Notes under the pieces: model-generated | What the model was told of the DNA's origin: nothing | Database searches by the model: none | What the model saw: only the letters and a program-made list of their open reading frames with translations | Position numbers and translations under genes: made by a program | Part shown: piece by piece, positions 1 through 8,460 of the stretch | Layout: each line of letters starts with the position of its first letter | How positions within the stretch are numbered: the first letter of the stretch is position 1 | Origin: Qipengyuania seohaensis | GTDB taxonomy: Bacteria; Pseudomonadota; Alphaproteobacteria; Sphingomonadales; Sphingomonadaceae | Assembly: GCF_002795865.1 (NCBI RefSeq) | Contig: NZ_CP024920.1 | Span: 124,001-188,000, forward strand | Reading direction: 5' to 3' | DNA length: 64,000 nucleotides

Positions 1-476
1 AGCATCCGGTCCGCTTCATCGATGACGAGCAGCTCGCACCCGTTGAGCAGGATCTTCCCACGCTCGAACAGGTCCATGAGGCGTCCCGGCGTCGCGATCA
101 GCACGTCGACGCCTTCGTTCAGCGCCTTCACCTGGTCGCCCATCTGAACGCCGCCGATAAGCAGGGCGAGCCTCAGATCGTGGTTCTTGCCGTACTTTTC
201 GAAGTTTTCCGCAACCTGTGCAGCCAGCTCGCGGGTCGGTGCCAGGATCAGCGAACGCGGCATGAGCGCCCGGCGGCGACCGCTGGCCATGACGTCGATC
301 ATGGGCAAGACGAAGCTTGCCGTCTTGCCTGTTCCAGTCTGCGCAATCCCGATGATGTCTTTCATCATCAGGACGGGAGGAATGGCCTGGGCCTGGATCG
401 GTGTCGGCTCTGTATAGCCGGCATCGGAGACGGCTTTGAGCAAGTCAGGTGAAAGGCCGAGATCGGCGAAATTCAT
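1..476 (-). CDS. DEAD-box RNA helicase, N-terminal part (truncated by window edge)
   Basis: The minus strand reads an N-terminal RecA-like helicase domain that begins MNFADLGLSPDLLKAV and continues with a Q-motif (YTEPTPIQ), Walker A AQTGTGKT, motif Ia PTRELA, ATPGR and the DEAD box VIDEADRM before running off the window. ATP-dependent RNA helicases of this RhlE/DeaD type remodel RNA in ribosome assembly or decay in the cytoplasm. The RhlE subgroup is likely but cannot be fixed without the C-terminal domain. The start is the ATG at 474-476, directly ahead of the Q-motif. About 110 bases separate it from the next gene on the same strand. Confidence 0.93.
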   Translation of the reverse strand, partial: MNFADLGLSPDLLKAVSDAGYTEPTPIQAQAIPPVLMMKDIIGIAQTGTGKTASFVLPMIDVMASGRRRALMPRSLILAPTRELAAQVAENFEKYGKNHDLRLALLIGGVQMGDQVKALNEGVDVLIATPGRLMDLFERGKILLNGCELLVIDEADRM

Positions 477-586
477 GCGAGTTTCGGATGCCCCAAAAAT
501 TAGGAAAAAGGAAAGCGCCGCAACATGCAGCTTCTTCCGGTTGCGCCCTTTGACGTTTTACCCCGAACAGTCAAGGAAAAGCGCGG

Positions 587-1174
587 TTATTCGACTGTTT
601 CAAGCACCATCTGATGCAAGCGTGCAACCTTGCACTTGGCCCCCGACCGACTCATCAGCCGGTCGCGGTTGACACAGAGCAGCCCGTCCTCGGATGGCTC
701 CATGTAGAAACCCTGGTAAAATTCGCGCGGGCTGCACCCTTTTTCGAGCTGCGCGGAGAGCATCCGCCGGTCGCGAAGGAACAGCATCAGCCTGCTGCCC
801 TGATCGGCCACGCCGCCAATCCGCTTGGCATCGATACATTTACCGAACGGTCGTTCGACGAGTTGCCTGCTCTGCGGCTCGACTGTTTCAGCCATCAGGC
901 TTTGCCGAGCCGGTCCGCGAGCAGGGGAAACACGCAGGATGACCCTGCTCTCGATCCTGACCTGGTTCGCCGGCGGGGGTCTCGGGGCGTCGAAAATCGA
1001 ATTCCAAGCATCGCCGCTGGCGGAAAGCGGCAGGGCGGAAGACGAAGCCCTGCTCGTGCGTGACTGTTGCCAGGTCGGAGCCTCACACGTCGCACGCTCG
1101 GCCGTTTCCTCCTGCGCCGGAGTGGGCGCAAGCAACAGCGCCAGAGGCGCGGTCAGGGAAAACAAGCTGGGCAT
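587..1174 (-). CDS. Hypothetical secreted protein
   Basis: A 195-aa protein on the minus strand. The chosen ATG at 1172-1174 gives an N-terminus MPSLFSLTAPLALLLAPTPA that looks like a Sec signal peptide; an upstream in-frame ATG at 1246 would add 24 residues that do not. The C-terminal half carries cysteines (GKCIDAKRIGG, KGCSPREFYQGFY, LLCVNRDRL, GAKCKVARL) that could form disulfides in the periplasm. The C-terminal layout is typical of small conserved Sphingomonadales envelope proteins, but I recognise no named domain. It lies between the helicase gene and a divergently transcribed oxidase gene. Confidence 0.7.
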   Translation of the reverse strand: MPSLFSLTAPLALLLAPTPAQEETAERATCEAPTWQQSRTSRASSSALPLSASGDAWNSIFDAPRPPPANQVRIESRVILRVSPARGPARQSLMAETVEPQSRQLVERPFGKCIDAKRIGGVADQGSRLMLFLRDRRMLSAQLEKGCSPREFYQGFYMEPSEDGLLCVNRDRLMSRSGAKCKVARLHQMVLETVE

Positions 1175-1312
1175 CGGGGCGATAGGTTTCCTCGTGTCCA
1201 CGCCGAAAGAGCAGCGACGTGTGAGCAACGCCTTGCCTCCCGACAATTGAATACCGGCTTAATTGGATGGAGCGCGAAGGCAATAGCTGGTGACTTACCT
1301 ATCCAGTGTGGC

Positions 1313-2776
1313 ATGAGTGCATCAATGAATACGACGACACGATCCTTTATCACCGAGGCATCGGCCATCCTCGGTTCGCGCGGATTCACGCAGGATCTCG
1401 ACTTGATCGAACCGTGGCTCACGGATTGGCGCGGCCGGTATACGGGGACAGCACTCGGCCTGGCATCGCCTGCTTCGACTCAGGAGGTATCCCGCCTAAT
1501 GACCCTGTGTGCGCAGCACGGCGTTCCGATCGTCCCGCAGGGCGGGAACAGCGGGATGTCGGGCGGCGCCACTCCGGACGATACAGGTCGGGCCATCATC
1601 CTTTCGCTCCGACGGATGAATGCGATCAGGAACTTCGACGAACAGGCGCGGCAAATTACTTGCGAAGCTGGCGTCGTCCTCCAGACACTCCATGACGAAG
1701 CGGCCAAGCATCGGCTTCGGTTTCCCTTGACGCTAGGCGGCAAAGGGTCGGCGACCATTGGCGGGCTGATTTCCACCAATGCGGGCGGCACACAAGTTTT
1801 GCGGCACGGCACAATGCGCGCTCAGGTTCTCGGACTCGAAGCGGTCATGGCTGACGGCAGCATCATGGACACGCTTACGCCGCTCAAGAAGGACAACCGG
1901 GGCTTCGACCTGAAGCAATTGCTGATCGGATCGGAGGGGACGCTCGGGATCGTGACGGCCGCCACCCTCCGTCTGCTGCCCGAAATTGGCGGTCGATGCG
2001 TCATCTGGGCAGGGTTGAGTTCGCTCGCGCAGGCGCGCCAGTTGCTATTGCATTGCGAGGGTGCGGCTGCGGAGGAGATGGAGGGGTTCGAGGTCATTCC
2101 CTCGCATTGCCTCGACGCGGTGCTCAAGCACCTGCCCGATACGCGAAATCCACTGTCTGCCCATCATCACTGGCACGCCTTGATCGAACTCGTCGCCGAG
2201 CCGGAGAAAGTAGACGCCCTCCAGCCGCTTGCAGAGACGATGCTGGCCACTGCCATGGAGCAGGATTTGCTGGAAGACGCGGTGATTGCGGCGAACGAAA
2301 CGCAGGCAGAAGCATTCTGGCTAATCCGCGATTCGATCTCGCCAGCCGAGCGCGCGATCGGGCCGGCGATGCAGCATGACATTTCCGTCCCCGTCGCAAC
2401 GATGGCGCAATTCGTGGAACACGCCACTCCCTTGATCGAAGAACGTTTCCCCGGAACGTGTGCTGTCGCCTTCGGTCATCTTGGTGATGGGAACGTCCAT
2501 TTCCATGTCCTCGCCCCGCCGGATGCGGTCCCGGGCGAGTGGGAGTTGGGACAGGGCAAAGAAATAAGTGCCTATGTCCATGATCTCGTGACGCAGTGGC
2601 ATGGCTCGATCAGCGCAGAACACGGGATCGGGCAGATGAAGCGCGACGAACTTGGCCGGCTAGGGGATCCTGTTTCGCTCTCGCTGATGCGCGCGATAAA
2701 GGACGCGTTAGACCCCCGGGGATTGCTCAATCCCGGCAAGCTGCTCCCGCTTGCGAAAGGCGGTTTGAACGCCTAA
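1313..2776 (+). CDS. FAD-binding oxidoreductase (VAO/PCMH family, D-2-hydroxyacid type)
   Basis: A 487-aa flavoprotein of the FAD-linked oxidase/dehydrogenase family that includes D-lactate and D-2-hydroxyglutarate dehydrogenases. The FAD-binding PCMH domain sits near the N-terminus (VPIVPQGGNSGMSGGATPDD; later GTLGIVTAATLRLLPE), and the FAD-oxidase C-terminal domain carries the family signature SAEHGIGQMKR plus AFGHLGDGNVHFH. The reaction is oxidation of a D-2-hydroxyacid with electrons passed to an acceptor protein or quinone; the substrate cannot be told from sequence. ATG at 1313 is chosen, with ATG at 1325 a near alternative, and neither has a strong ribosome binding site. Reading the frame open to 1067 would add an unlikely Arg-rich extension. 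Confidence 0.9.
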   Translation: MSASMNTTTRSFITEASAILGSRGFTQDLDLIEPWLTDWRGRYTGTALGLASPASTQEVSRLMTLCAQHGVPIVPQGGNSGMSGGATPDDTGRAIILSLRRMNAIRNFDEQARQITCEAGVVLQTLHDEAAKHRLRFPLTLGGKGSATIGGLISTNAGGTQVLRHGTMRAQVLGLEAVMADGSIMDTLTPLKKDNRGFDLKQLLIGSEGTLGIVTAATLRLLPEIGGRCVIWAGLSSLAQARQLLLHCEGAAAEEMEGFEVIPSHCLDAVLKHLPDTRNPLSAHHHWHALIELVAEPEKVDALQPLAETMLATAMEQDLLEDAVIAANETQAEAFWLIRDSISPAERAIGPAMQHDISVPVATMAQFVEHATPLIEERFPGTCAVAFGHLGDGNVHFHVLAPPDAVPGEWELGQGKEISAYVHDLVTQWHGSISAEHGIGQMKRDELGRLGDPVSLSLMRAIKDALDPRGLLNPGKLLPLAKGGLNA

Positions 2777-2858
2777 AGCCCCACTCGAGGGCGCATGTGG
2801 GTCCACCACGGAACCGCATCTTATCCCACGCATATCAAAACGACTTCGGAGAAATTTC

Positions 2859-3647
2859 ATGGCGAGCGCGCCGCAGCAGCCTCAACTGCCCCTTTTCTTT
2901 AACGATCTCATGCCGCTGAACAGCAAGGATCATGCGAACTACAAGTCGCGTTCCCTGGATTCGGCACCTTGGCTGTCGAAGGCCCACGCTATTCCGCTGA
3001 CCGTGGAAGAGTTTGTGCAGGCCCAGCGTAATTTCCCGATCGTTTTCTCGACCGGCGACGCTCCCCTTCCCTTGGCCCTGATGGGTCTGAACGAAGGCGT
3101 TAACACCTTTGTCGACGATAAGGGCAAGGTCACCGATCCCGTCTACATTCCGGCATACATCCGCCGTTATCCCTTCATGCTCGCACGGCTCCAGAGGGAC
3201 AGCGACCAGCTCTCGCTTTGTTTCGACCCGACCAGCGATGCCGTGGGTGAATTCGATGAAGGCCGCCCGCTGTTCGAAAACGGCGAAGCTGCCGAAGCGA
3301 CCCAGCAGATTCTCGACTTCTGCCAGAACTTCGAAAGCGCAGCCCAGCGCACTCAGTCGTTCATTACGCAGCTGATCGAAAACGAGCTTCTCATGGACGG
3401 CGAAGTGTCGATCCAGACCGACGGCTCCGACAAGCCGTTCCTCTACCGCGGCTTCAAGATGGTCGATCAGGATAAGGTTCGTGAACTTCCTGCGGCGAAG
3501 GTCGAAGAGTTCAACAAGAACGGCCTGATGATGCTCATTCACGCCCACCTGTTCTCGCTCGACAACATGCGTACGATCTTCTCGCGCCAGGTCCAGCAGG
3601 GCTGGAAGCCCGAGGCAATCGCAGAAAACGGTGCCGCAAACGTCTAA
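2859..3647 (+). CDS. sapC: SapC family protein
   Basis: A 262-aa protein of the SapC family, first linked to S-layer secretion in Campylobacter but widespread with unclear function in Sphingomonadales. It starts MASAPQQPQLPLFFNDLMPL, with the typical early PLFY/F-x-x-PL pattern, then ARLQRDSDQLSLCFDP and a C-terminal block around LFSLDNMRTIFSRQVQQG. A GGAG Shine-Dalgarno stands about seven bases before the ATG. There is no signal peptide. The 3' end overlaps the following M48-like gene by 17 bases, so the two are probably cotranscribed, which fits an envelope role; the molecular function remains unknown. Confidence 0.9.
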   Translation: MASAPQQPQLPLFFNDLMPLNSKDHANYKSRSLDSAPWLSKAHAIPLTVEEFVQAQRNFPIVFSTGDAPLPLALMGLNEGVNTFVDDKGKVTDPVYIPAYIRRYPFMLARLQRDSDQLSLCFDPTSDAVGEFDEGRPLFENGEAAEATQQILDFCQNFESAAQRTQSFITQLIENELLMDGEVSIQTDGSDKPFLYRGFKMVDQDKVRELPAAKVEEFNKNGLMMLIHAHLFSLDNMRTIFSRQVQQGWKPEAIAENGAANV

Positions 3648-4647
3648 GAAACTGGTAGCGTGGCCGGGTCGCTTTCCCGCGCTCGGCCACGCCATCATTT
3701 TCGCCTGTCTGGCGAACATTTCCGTCTCTGCCAGCGCAGAGGCGAAAGCTCCCCCTTCCCTTTCCCCGCTCGACGTCTTCCAGCAACAGGAAGACCGTCT
3801 ATTCCAGACAGGCTTCCGCCTGGCCCGGGAAAACGCGCCGTTTTGCCTCCGCCAAACACAAAGTGTCGGATTGCTGGTTCACGACGCGGCATCCTACAAA
3901 CGTCCTGATCAAGTCCGCGCCCATTTCGATCTTCGCGGAGATGTAGCTGTCCAATCGGTAGCCGCAGGTTCGCCCGCCCACGAGGCAGGAATCCGCCAGA
4001 ACGATACACTGGTTTCCATTTCCGGTACCAGTGTCGAAACGCTCGCCGACGCCGCCGGCGAGACTTGGGAACGTGCCGCCAGAGTTAACAGGATGCTGGC
4101 GGAAACAGCCTCCGATGGCCGGTTGCATATTGAACTTGCCGAGGATGGGCACCGCGCCACATCGTTTGTACTCGAACCTGTAAAACTGTGCGCCTCGCGT
4201 TTCGAATTGCAAAGCGGAAACAGCAAGGCTGCCGCAGACGGCGAACGCGTGCTGGTCGGCAATTCGTTCCCCGGCTTCGGGTACTCGGATCCAAAATTCG
4301 CCGCTGCCCTCGCCCACGAAATGGCGCATAATCTCCTCGGCCATCTCGATCACTTCGAGAAGTATGGAAGGCGTGGCGGCCGCGTTCGCAATAGCGAGCG
4401 CGATGCCGACCGGTTAATGCCGTGGCTGCTTTATAACGCGGGATACGATCCGCAGGCGGCCGTAGACTTCATGCGGGATTGGGGCCCGAGGCACGGAGGC
4501 GGTATCCTTCGAAAGCGCACTCATGACGGGTGGGATGAAAGGGTGGAATTTATCCAGGCCGAGTTACCCCGGATCGAAGCTGTCTCGATCAACGGCAAGG
4601 CCGATTGGCGAACCAAATTCGTCCCGTTCCTCAAAGAGGATGATTGA
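3631..4647 (+). CDS. PDZ domain-containing M48-type metallopeptidase, exported
   Basis: A 338-aa predicted periplasmic zinc metalloprotease. The N-terminus has a positive patch then a hydrophobic stretch (AIIFACLANISVSASA, about residues 21-36) that reads as a signal peptide. A PDZ-like segment follows at about residues 100-185 (VAAGSPAHEAGIRQNDTLVSISG). The zinc motif HEMAH is at residues 229-233, and NSERDAD supplies a likely third ligand at Glu256 as in M48 peptidases. Known relatives degrade or quality-control envelope proteins. The start overlaps the end of sapC by 17 bases, suggesting coupling. The PDZ domain comes before the catalytic domain. Confidence 0.85.
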   Translation: MPQTSKKLVAWPGRFPALGHAIIFACLANISVSASAEAKAPPSLSPLDVFQQQEDRLFQTGFRLARENAPFCLRQTQSVGLLVHDAASYKRPDQVRAHFDLRGDVAVQSVAAGSPAHEAGIRQNDTLVSISGTSVETLADAAGETWERAARVNRMLAETASDGRLHIELAEDGHRATSFVLEPVKLCASRFELQSGNSKAAADGERVLVGNSFPGFGYSDPKFAAALAHEMAHNLLGHLDHFEKYGRRGGRVRNSERDADRLMPWLLYNAGYDPQAAVDFMRDWGPRHGGGILRKRTHDGWDERVEFIQAELPRIEAVSINGKADWRTKFVPFLKEDD

Positions 4648-4675
4648 CGAAAACTCGGGGTTACAGAGTAGCGGC

Positions 4676-5596
4676 TTACTCTGCGGCCTCTGCAAACTGG
4701 CTGCCGGATCTCAAATTGGCGACCTCGCTTCCCAGGACTTTTACTAGCCCGGCGAGCAGCCGTGCAACTCCCCCCAACCGCGCGCTTGGCTGGTCGAGAC
4801 GGGCATCCAGGTAGAGTGATCGGCACACCTCGATCTGCAGAGCATGCAAACCGCGTTTCGGCATTCCATGCCTGTCGAGCACGTACCCGCCCGAGTAAGG
4901 GCGATTGTGCGTTGCAAGGCGACCATTCCGAGAGAGATACCCGAGCGTTTCGGCCGAAATGGTCCCGCTGCAGCTTGTGCCGAACCTGTCACCGATCACG
5001 AATTCGGGCCTCGCTCCTCCGTACGCCCGATCGCTTAGAGGTGGCATCGAATGCAGGTCCACCAGCAATGCCGCTCCCCAGCGGTCCCGCAGCGTTTCCA
5101 GCGCCTTGCCGAGCGCGCTATGATAGGGGCGATGGATCGTCTCGATGCGGCGATCGAGTTCGGTCCTTTCGATAGGATCCCGCCAAATCTCGCCGACACC
5201 CGACAGTCGCCGAGGGATCAAGCCAAGGCCGCTACGCGCACGGCGGTTTGCGATTGAGTGAGACAGCGTCCGCTTGCCGCTCCCTGAAATCATGCCCCAG
5301 TCCACATCGTCGGGTGCGCGATTGAGGTCGATCTCGGCTCGCGGAGCCTTTGCAACCAGAAGTGCTGCGCCGCTGGCTTCCGCAACGGCTTCTGCCAGAC
5401 GGTCGACATACCGGTCCTCCAGCCGCAATTTGCATGACGGATCGCGAAAAGACTGCTCGACCCTCTCGGTATAGCGCCTTCCCCCGTGAGGTGCGGCAAT
5501 GAGGACCGGTATCGGCGATCGTTCCCCAAGCTTCAGCTCGAAAGGAGCGCAATCGGCAGGATCCGTATCACCGTCGGTGTTTTGGCGCGAAGTCAT
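4676..5596 (-). CDS. N-formylglutamate amidohydrolase family protein
   Basis: A 306-aa member of the N-formylglutamate amidohydrolase family (HutG-like), which hydrolyses N-formylglutamate to formate and glutamate at the end of one histidine degradation route, or acts on related N-acyl amino acids. Characteristic blocks are VLIAAPHGGRRY near the N-terminus, LVAKAPRAEIDLNRAPDD, ALLVDLHSMPP and the C-terminal ALQIEVCRSLYLD. The ATG at 5594-5596 gives MTSRQNTDGDTD; an upstream in-frame ATG would add a Cys-rich stretch that overlaps the likely promoter of the divergent cpdR. No other hut genes are nearby, so the physiological substrate is uncertain. Confidence 0.88.
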   Translation of the reverse strand: MTSRQNTDGDTDPADCAPFELKLGERSPIPVLIAAPHGGRRYTERVEQSFRDPSCKLRLEDRYVDRLAEAVAEASGAALLVAKAPRAEIDLNRAPDDVDWGMISGSGKRTLSHSIANRRARSGLGLIPRRLSGVGEIWRDPIERTELDRRIETIHRPYHSALGKALETLRDRWGAALLVDLHSMPPLSDRAYGGARPEFVIGDRFGTSCSGTISAETLGYLSRNGRLATHNRPYSGGYVLDRHGMPKRGLHALQIEVCRSLYLDARLDQPSARLGGVARLLAGLVKVLGSEVANLRSGSQFAEAAE

Positions 5597-5708
5597 GGCG
5601 TCAGGGATGGCGGACTGTGTTAGGCAAGTCAAAATCGATTGCGCCAAACAGGGACACGGACCAAATCCTATCAAGATTTGTTAAGCGGTTTCGGTTAGGA
5701 AGATTCCC

Positions 5709-6101
5709 ATGAGTGAGCCGAACCACCAGCGAATCCTGCTTGCAGAAGACGACGACGCAATGCGCACCTATCTGGAGCGCGCCCTCGACAACGCAGGATA
5801 CGTCGTCGACTCGGTTGACCGCGGCACGGCTGCGGTACCGCTGCTGGAACGCAACGAATACGACCTGCTCCTGTCCGACATCGTCATGCCGGAAATGGAC
5901 GGGATCGAGCTGGCTCAGAAATGCAACGAGATCAGCCCTGGCACGAAGGTCATGTTCATCACGGGCTTTGCAGCCGTGACGCTCAAAGCAAGTGCTGAGC
6001 AACCGAATGCCAAGGTGCTCTCCAAGCCTTTCCACCTGCGCGATCTCGTTCTCGAAGTGGAACGCGTGCTGGGCAGCCAGGTCAGCGCACAACTTTTGTA
6101 A
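5709..6101 (+). CDS. cpdR: Cell-cycle response regulator CpdR
   Basis: A 130-aa single-domain receiver protein. It begins MSEPNHQRILLAEDDDAM, carries the phosphoacceptor Asp57 in LLLSDIVMPEMDG, the alpha4 region MFITGFAAVTL that is nearly diagnostic for CpdR, and the conserved Lys in LSKPFHL. In Caulobacter CpdR is dephosphorylated when the CckA-ChpT relay is low and then acts as an adaptor delivering substrates to ClpXP. There is no DNA-binding output domain. The histidine kinase of the same relay, cckA, is also in this window at 43.6-46.1 kb, though not linked as an operon. Confidence 0.93.
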   Translation: MSEPNHQRILLAEDDDAMRTYLERALDNAGYVVDSVDRGTAAVPLLERNEYDLLLSDIVMPEMDGIELAQKCNEISPGTKVMFITGFAAVTLKASAEQPNAKVLSKPFHLRDLVLEVERVLGSQVSAQLL

Positions 6102-6186
6102 AGCAGTACCGTTTTGCCCCTTGCGCGGCCGGTGAGGCCCCGCTAATGGGCGCGCCTGTCGATTACTTCGGCACGTTCGATAGCGT

Positions 6187-6261
6187 GGGCGTATAGCTCA
6201 GTGGTAGAGCACTATGTTGACATCGTAGGGGTCCCAAGTTCGAACCTTGGTACGCCCACCA
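6187..6261 (+). tRNA. tRNA-Val(GAC)
   Basis: A complete cloverleaf: acceptor GGGCGTA pairs with TACGCCC, the D-arm contains AGCTCAGTGGTAGAGC, the anticodon stem CTATG/CGTAG holds loop TTGACAT (anticodon GAC, decoding GUC valine), the T-arm contains GTTCGAACC, and CCA is genome-encoded at 6259-6261. No integrase or duplicated 3' end was seen beside it. Confidence 0.96.
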
Positions 6262-6470
6262 TCGAACCCCGATAACCGCAAGATCCAGGAATTCCGGCTC
6301 CCAACCCGGCCAGCGGTTTCGGTTACCTCAAAAAATCTGCTAAAAACTTCTGGAAATCCGCTGCGCTTGCGACGGCGGAGGTTGCCTTCGAGGCAATTGG
6401 TTTCCATGGCTGGAGTGTACCGATAAATCGGACACATCCATGCGGCGTCGCAAGCCAAAGGTATTGAGTT

Positions 6471-7526
6471 TTGACCAAACGGGCTCTGATAACCGGCATC
6501 ACCGGTCAAGACGGCGCCTATTTAGCACGCCTTCTGCTCTCCAAGGGGTACGAAGTGCACGGGGTCAAGCGGCGATCCTCCTCATTCAATACCGCACGTA
6601 TCGAGGACATCTACGAAGATCCGCACGCGCCTGATCCAAGTCTCTTCCTCCACTACGGTGACATGACGGATGCAAGCAACCTCATCAGGTTGATGCAGGA
6701 AATACAGCCGGACGAAATCTATAACCTCGCTGCGCAGAGCCACGTTCGCGTCAGTTTCGAAACCCCCGAATACACCGCAAATGCGGATGCGACGGGTACC
6801 CTGCGACTGCTCGAGGCAATCCGGATCCTCGGGCTCGAGCGGAAAAGCCGTTTCTTCCAGGCGTCTACCAGTGAAATGTACGGGGACGCAGCTCATTGCC
6901 CCCAAAATGAAGAGACCCCGTTTCGCCCGCGAAGCCCATACGCAGTAGCCAAGCTTTATGCCTACTGGATCACGGTCAATTATCGAGAGGCCTACGGAAT
7001 TCACGCATCGAACGCGATCGCGTTCAACCACGAAAGCCCCTTGCGCGGCGAAACATTCGTGACCCGCAAGATTACGCGCGCCGCGGCTGCCATTGCCCAC
7101 GGCAAGCAGGAGAAGCTCTTTCTCGGCAACCTCAACGCACGCCGGGATTGGGGCCACGCCCGTGAATTCGTCGAAGCTATATGGCTCATGCTGCAGCAGG
7201 ACGAACCAGACGACTACGTCCTGGCGACCGGCAAGACGACCGAGGTCCGCGAGTTCGTACGTTGGGCATTCGATGATGCCGGTATCCCCGTCGAATTTGT
7301 CGGAGAAGGTCTGGAGGAGAAGGCGATCGCCAAATCGGATGGCCGTGTCCTGGTCGAGATCGACGAGCGCTATTTCCGACCAACCGAAGTCAAAGCCCTG
7401 CAAGGCGACGCCAGCAAGGCCGAGCGCATTTTGGGCTGGAAGGCTCAGACCAGTGCCCGCGAGCTCGCCCGTGAGATGGTCGAGGCGGACAGGACCGCGC
7501 TTCAGGCCGCACTCACGAATGAATAG
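6471..7526 (+). CDS. gmd: GDP-mannose 4,6-dehydratase
   Basis: A 351-aa short-chain dehydrogenase/reductase that converts GDP-mannose to GDP-4-keto-6-deoxymannose, the first step towards GDP-L-fucose. The NADP-binding glycine motif TGITGQDG is at residues 8-15, followed by the GMD signature [20 protein letters not shown] with the catalytic Thr/Ser-Glu, the SDR pair in [11 protein letters not shown], and [16 protein letters not shown]. The start is TTG at 6471, giving the canonical MTKRALITG; no in-frame ATG fits. The last eight bases overlap the GDP-fucose synthase gene, so the two consecutive pathway steps are translationally coupled. Confidence 0.95.
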   Translation: MTKRALITGITGQDGAYLARLLLSKGYEVHGVKRRSSSFNTARIEDIYEDPHAPDPSLFLHYGDMTDASNLIRLMQEIQPDEIYNLAAQSHVRVSFETPEYTANADATGTLRLLEAIRILGLERKSRFFQASTSEMYGDAAHCPQNEETPFRPRSPYAVAKLYAYWITVNYREAYGIHASNAIAFNHESPLRGETFVTRKITRAAAAIAHGKQEKLFLGNLNARRDWGHAREFVEAIWLMLQQDEPDDYVLATGKTTEVREFVRWAFDDAGIPVEFVGEGLEEKAIAKSDGRVLVEIDERYFRPTEVKALQGDASKAERILGWKAQTSARELAREMVEADRTALQAALTNE

Positions 7527-8457
7527 CCTGCCCTATTCACTGGACCGTAAGCGGGTCTACATCTCCGGCCATCTCGGGATGGTGGGTTCTGCCATTGTCA
7601 GGCGGCTTGAAAGCGAAGACTGCATAGTCCTTTTCGCTGACCGTTCCATCGATTTACGCGAACAGGCGCAGGTGCGTAATTTCTTTCGTGATACGCGACC
7701 GGAGGTCGTGATCGTCGCTGCCGGCAAGGTCGGGGGAATCCTGGCGAACTCCGCATATCCCGCCCAGTTTCTCTACGACAACCTCATGATCGCAGCCAAC
7801 ACGATCCACGCTGCGCGCGAGGTTGCAGCTGAAAAGCTGCTCTATCTCGGCTCGTCATGCATCTACCCGAGGGAGGCGGAGCAGCCGATTTCGGAAGAGA
7901 GTTTGCTTTCAGGGCCACTCGAACCGACCAATGAATGGTATGCACTGGCAAAGATCGCAGGGGTAAAATTGTGCCAATCCTATCGCCGCGAATACGACTG
8001 CGATTTCATCAGTGCGATGCCCACCAACCTTTACGGTCCCGGCGACAATTACGATCCGCAAACGAGCCATGTTCTGCCCGCTCTGATCAAGAAGGCGCAC
8101 GAAGCTAAGGCTTCGGAATCACATTTCCTCGAGGTTCTGGGGTCAGGCAAACCGAAACGCGAATTCCTGCACGTTGACGATTTAGCCGATGCCTGCATCT
8201 ACCTGCTCAGTCACTATTCCGGGGCTGAGCCGATCAATGTCGGGTCGGGACACGAGCTTTCGATTGCCGAATTGGCAAATCTCGTCTGCAGCATCGTGGG
8301 CTTCTACGGGCAATTGCGCTTCGATCCGACCATGCCGGATGGCACGCCTCGCAAGCGGCTCGACACGTCAAGGCTGGACGAACTCGGATGGATGCCGTCC
8401 ATCCCTCTCGGGCGCGGAATTGCCGACACTTACGCCAGCGTAAAAAGCGAACTGTGA
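7519..8457 (+). CDS. fcl: GDP-L-fucose synthase
   Basis: A 312-aa NADPH-dependent epimerase/reductase that makes GDP-L-fucose from GDP-4-keto-6-deoxymannose. It shows the glycine motif GHLGMVGSA near residue 18, [18 protein letters not shown] typical of Fcl/Wca[15 protein letters not shown] with the catalytic Ser and Cys, and the Tyr-x3-Lys pair in [11 protein letters not shown]. The ATG at 7519 lies within the end of gmd (8-base overlap); the frame is open further upstream but that part is antiparallel to gmd coding sense and not used. Together with gmd it predicts fucose or a related 6-deoxyhexose in the polysaccharide. Confidence 0.95.
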   Translation: MNSLPYSLDRKRVYISGHLGMVGSAIVRRLESEDCIVLFADRSIDLREQAQVRNFFRDTRPEVVIVAAGKVGGILANSAYPAQFLYDNLMIAANTIHAAREVAAEKLLYLGSSCIYPREAEQPISEESLLSGPLEPTNEWYALAKIAGVKLCQSYRREYDCDFISAMPTNLYGPGDNYDPQTSHVLPALIKKAHEAKASESHFLEVLGSGKPKREFLHVDDLADACIYLLSHYSGAEPINVGSGHELSIAELANLVCSIVGFYGQLRFDPTMPDGTPRKRLDTSRLDELGWMPSIPLGRGIADTYASVKSEL

Positions 8458-8460
8458 AGT

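Noticed and set aside
6187-6470. tRNA-Val as an island attachment site for the EPS locus
   Set aside because: No integrase and no duplicated tRNA 3' end was found; composition of gmd/fcl is normal.
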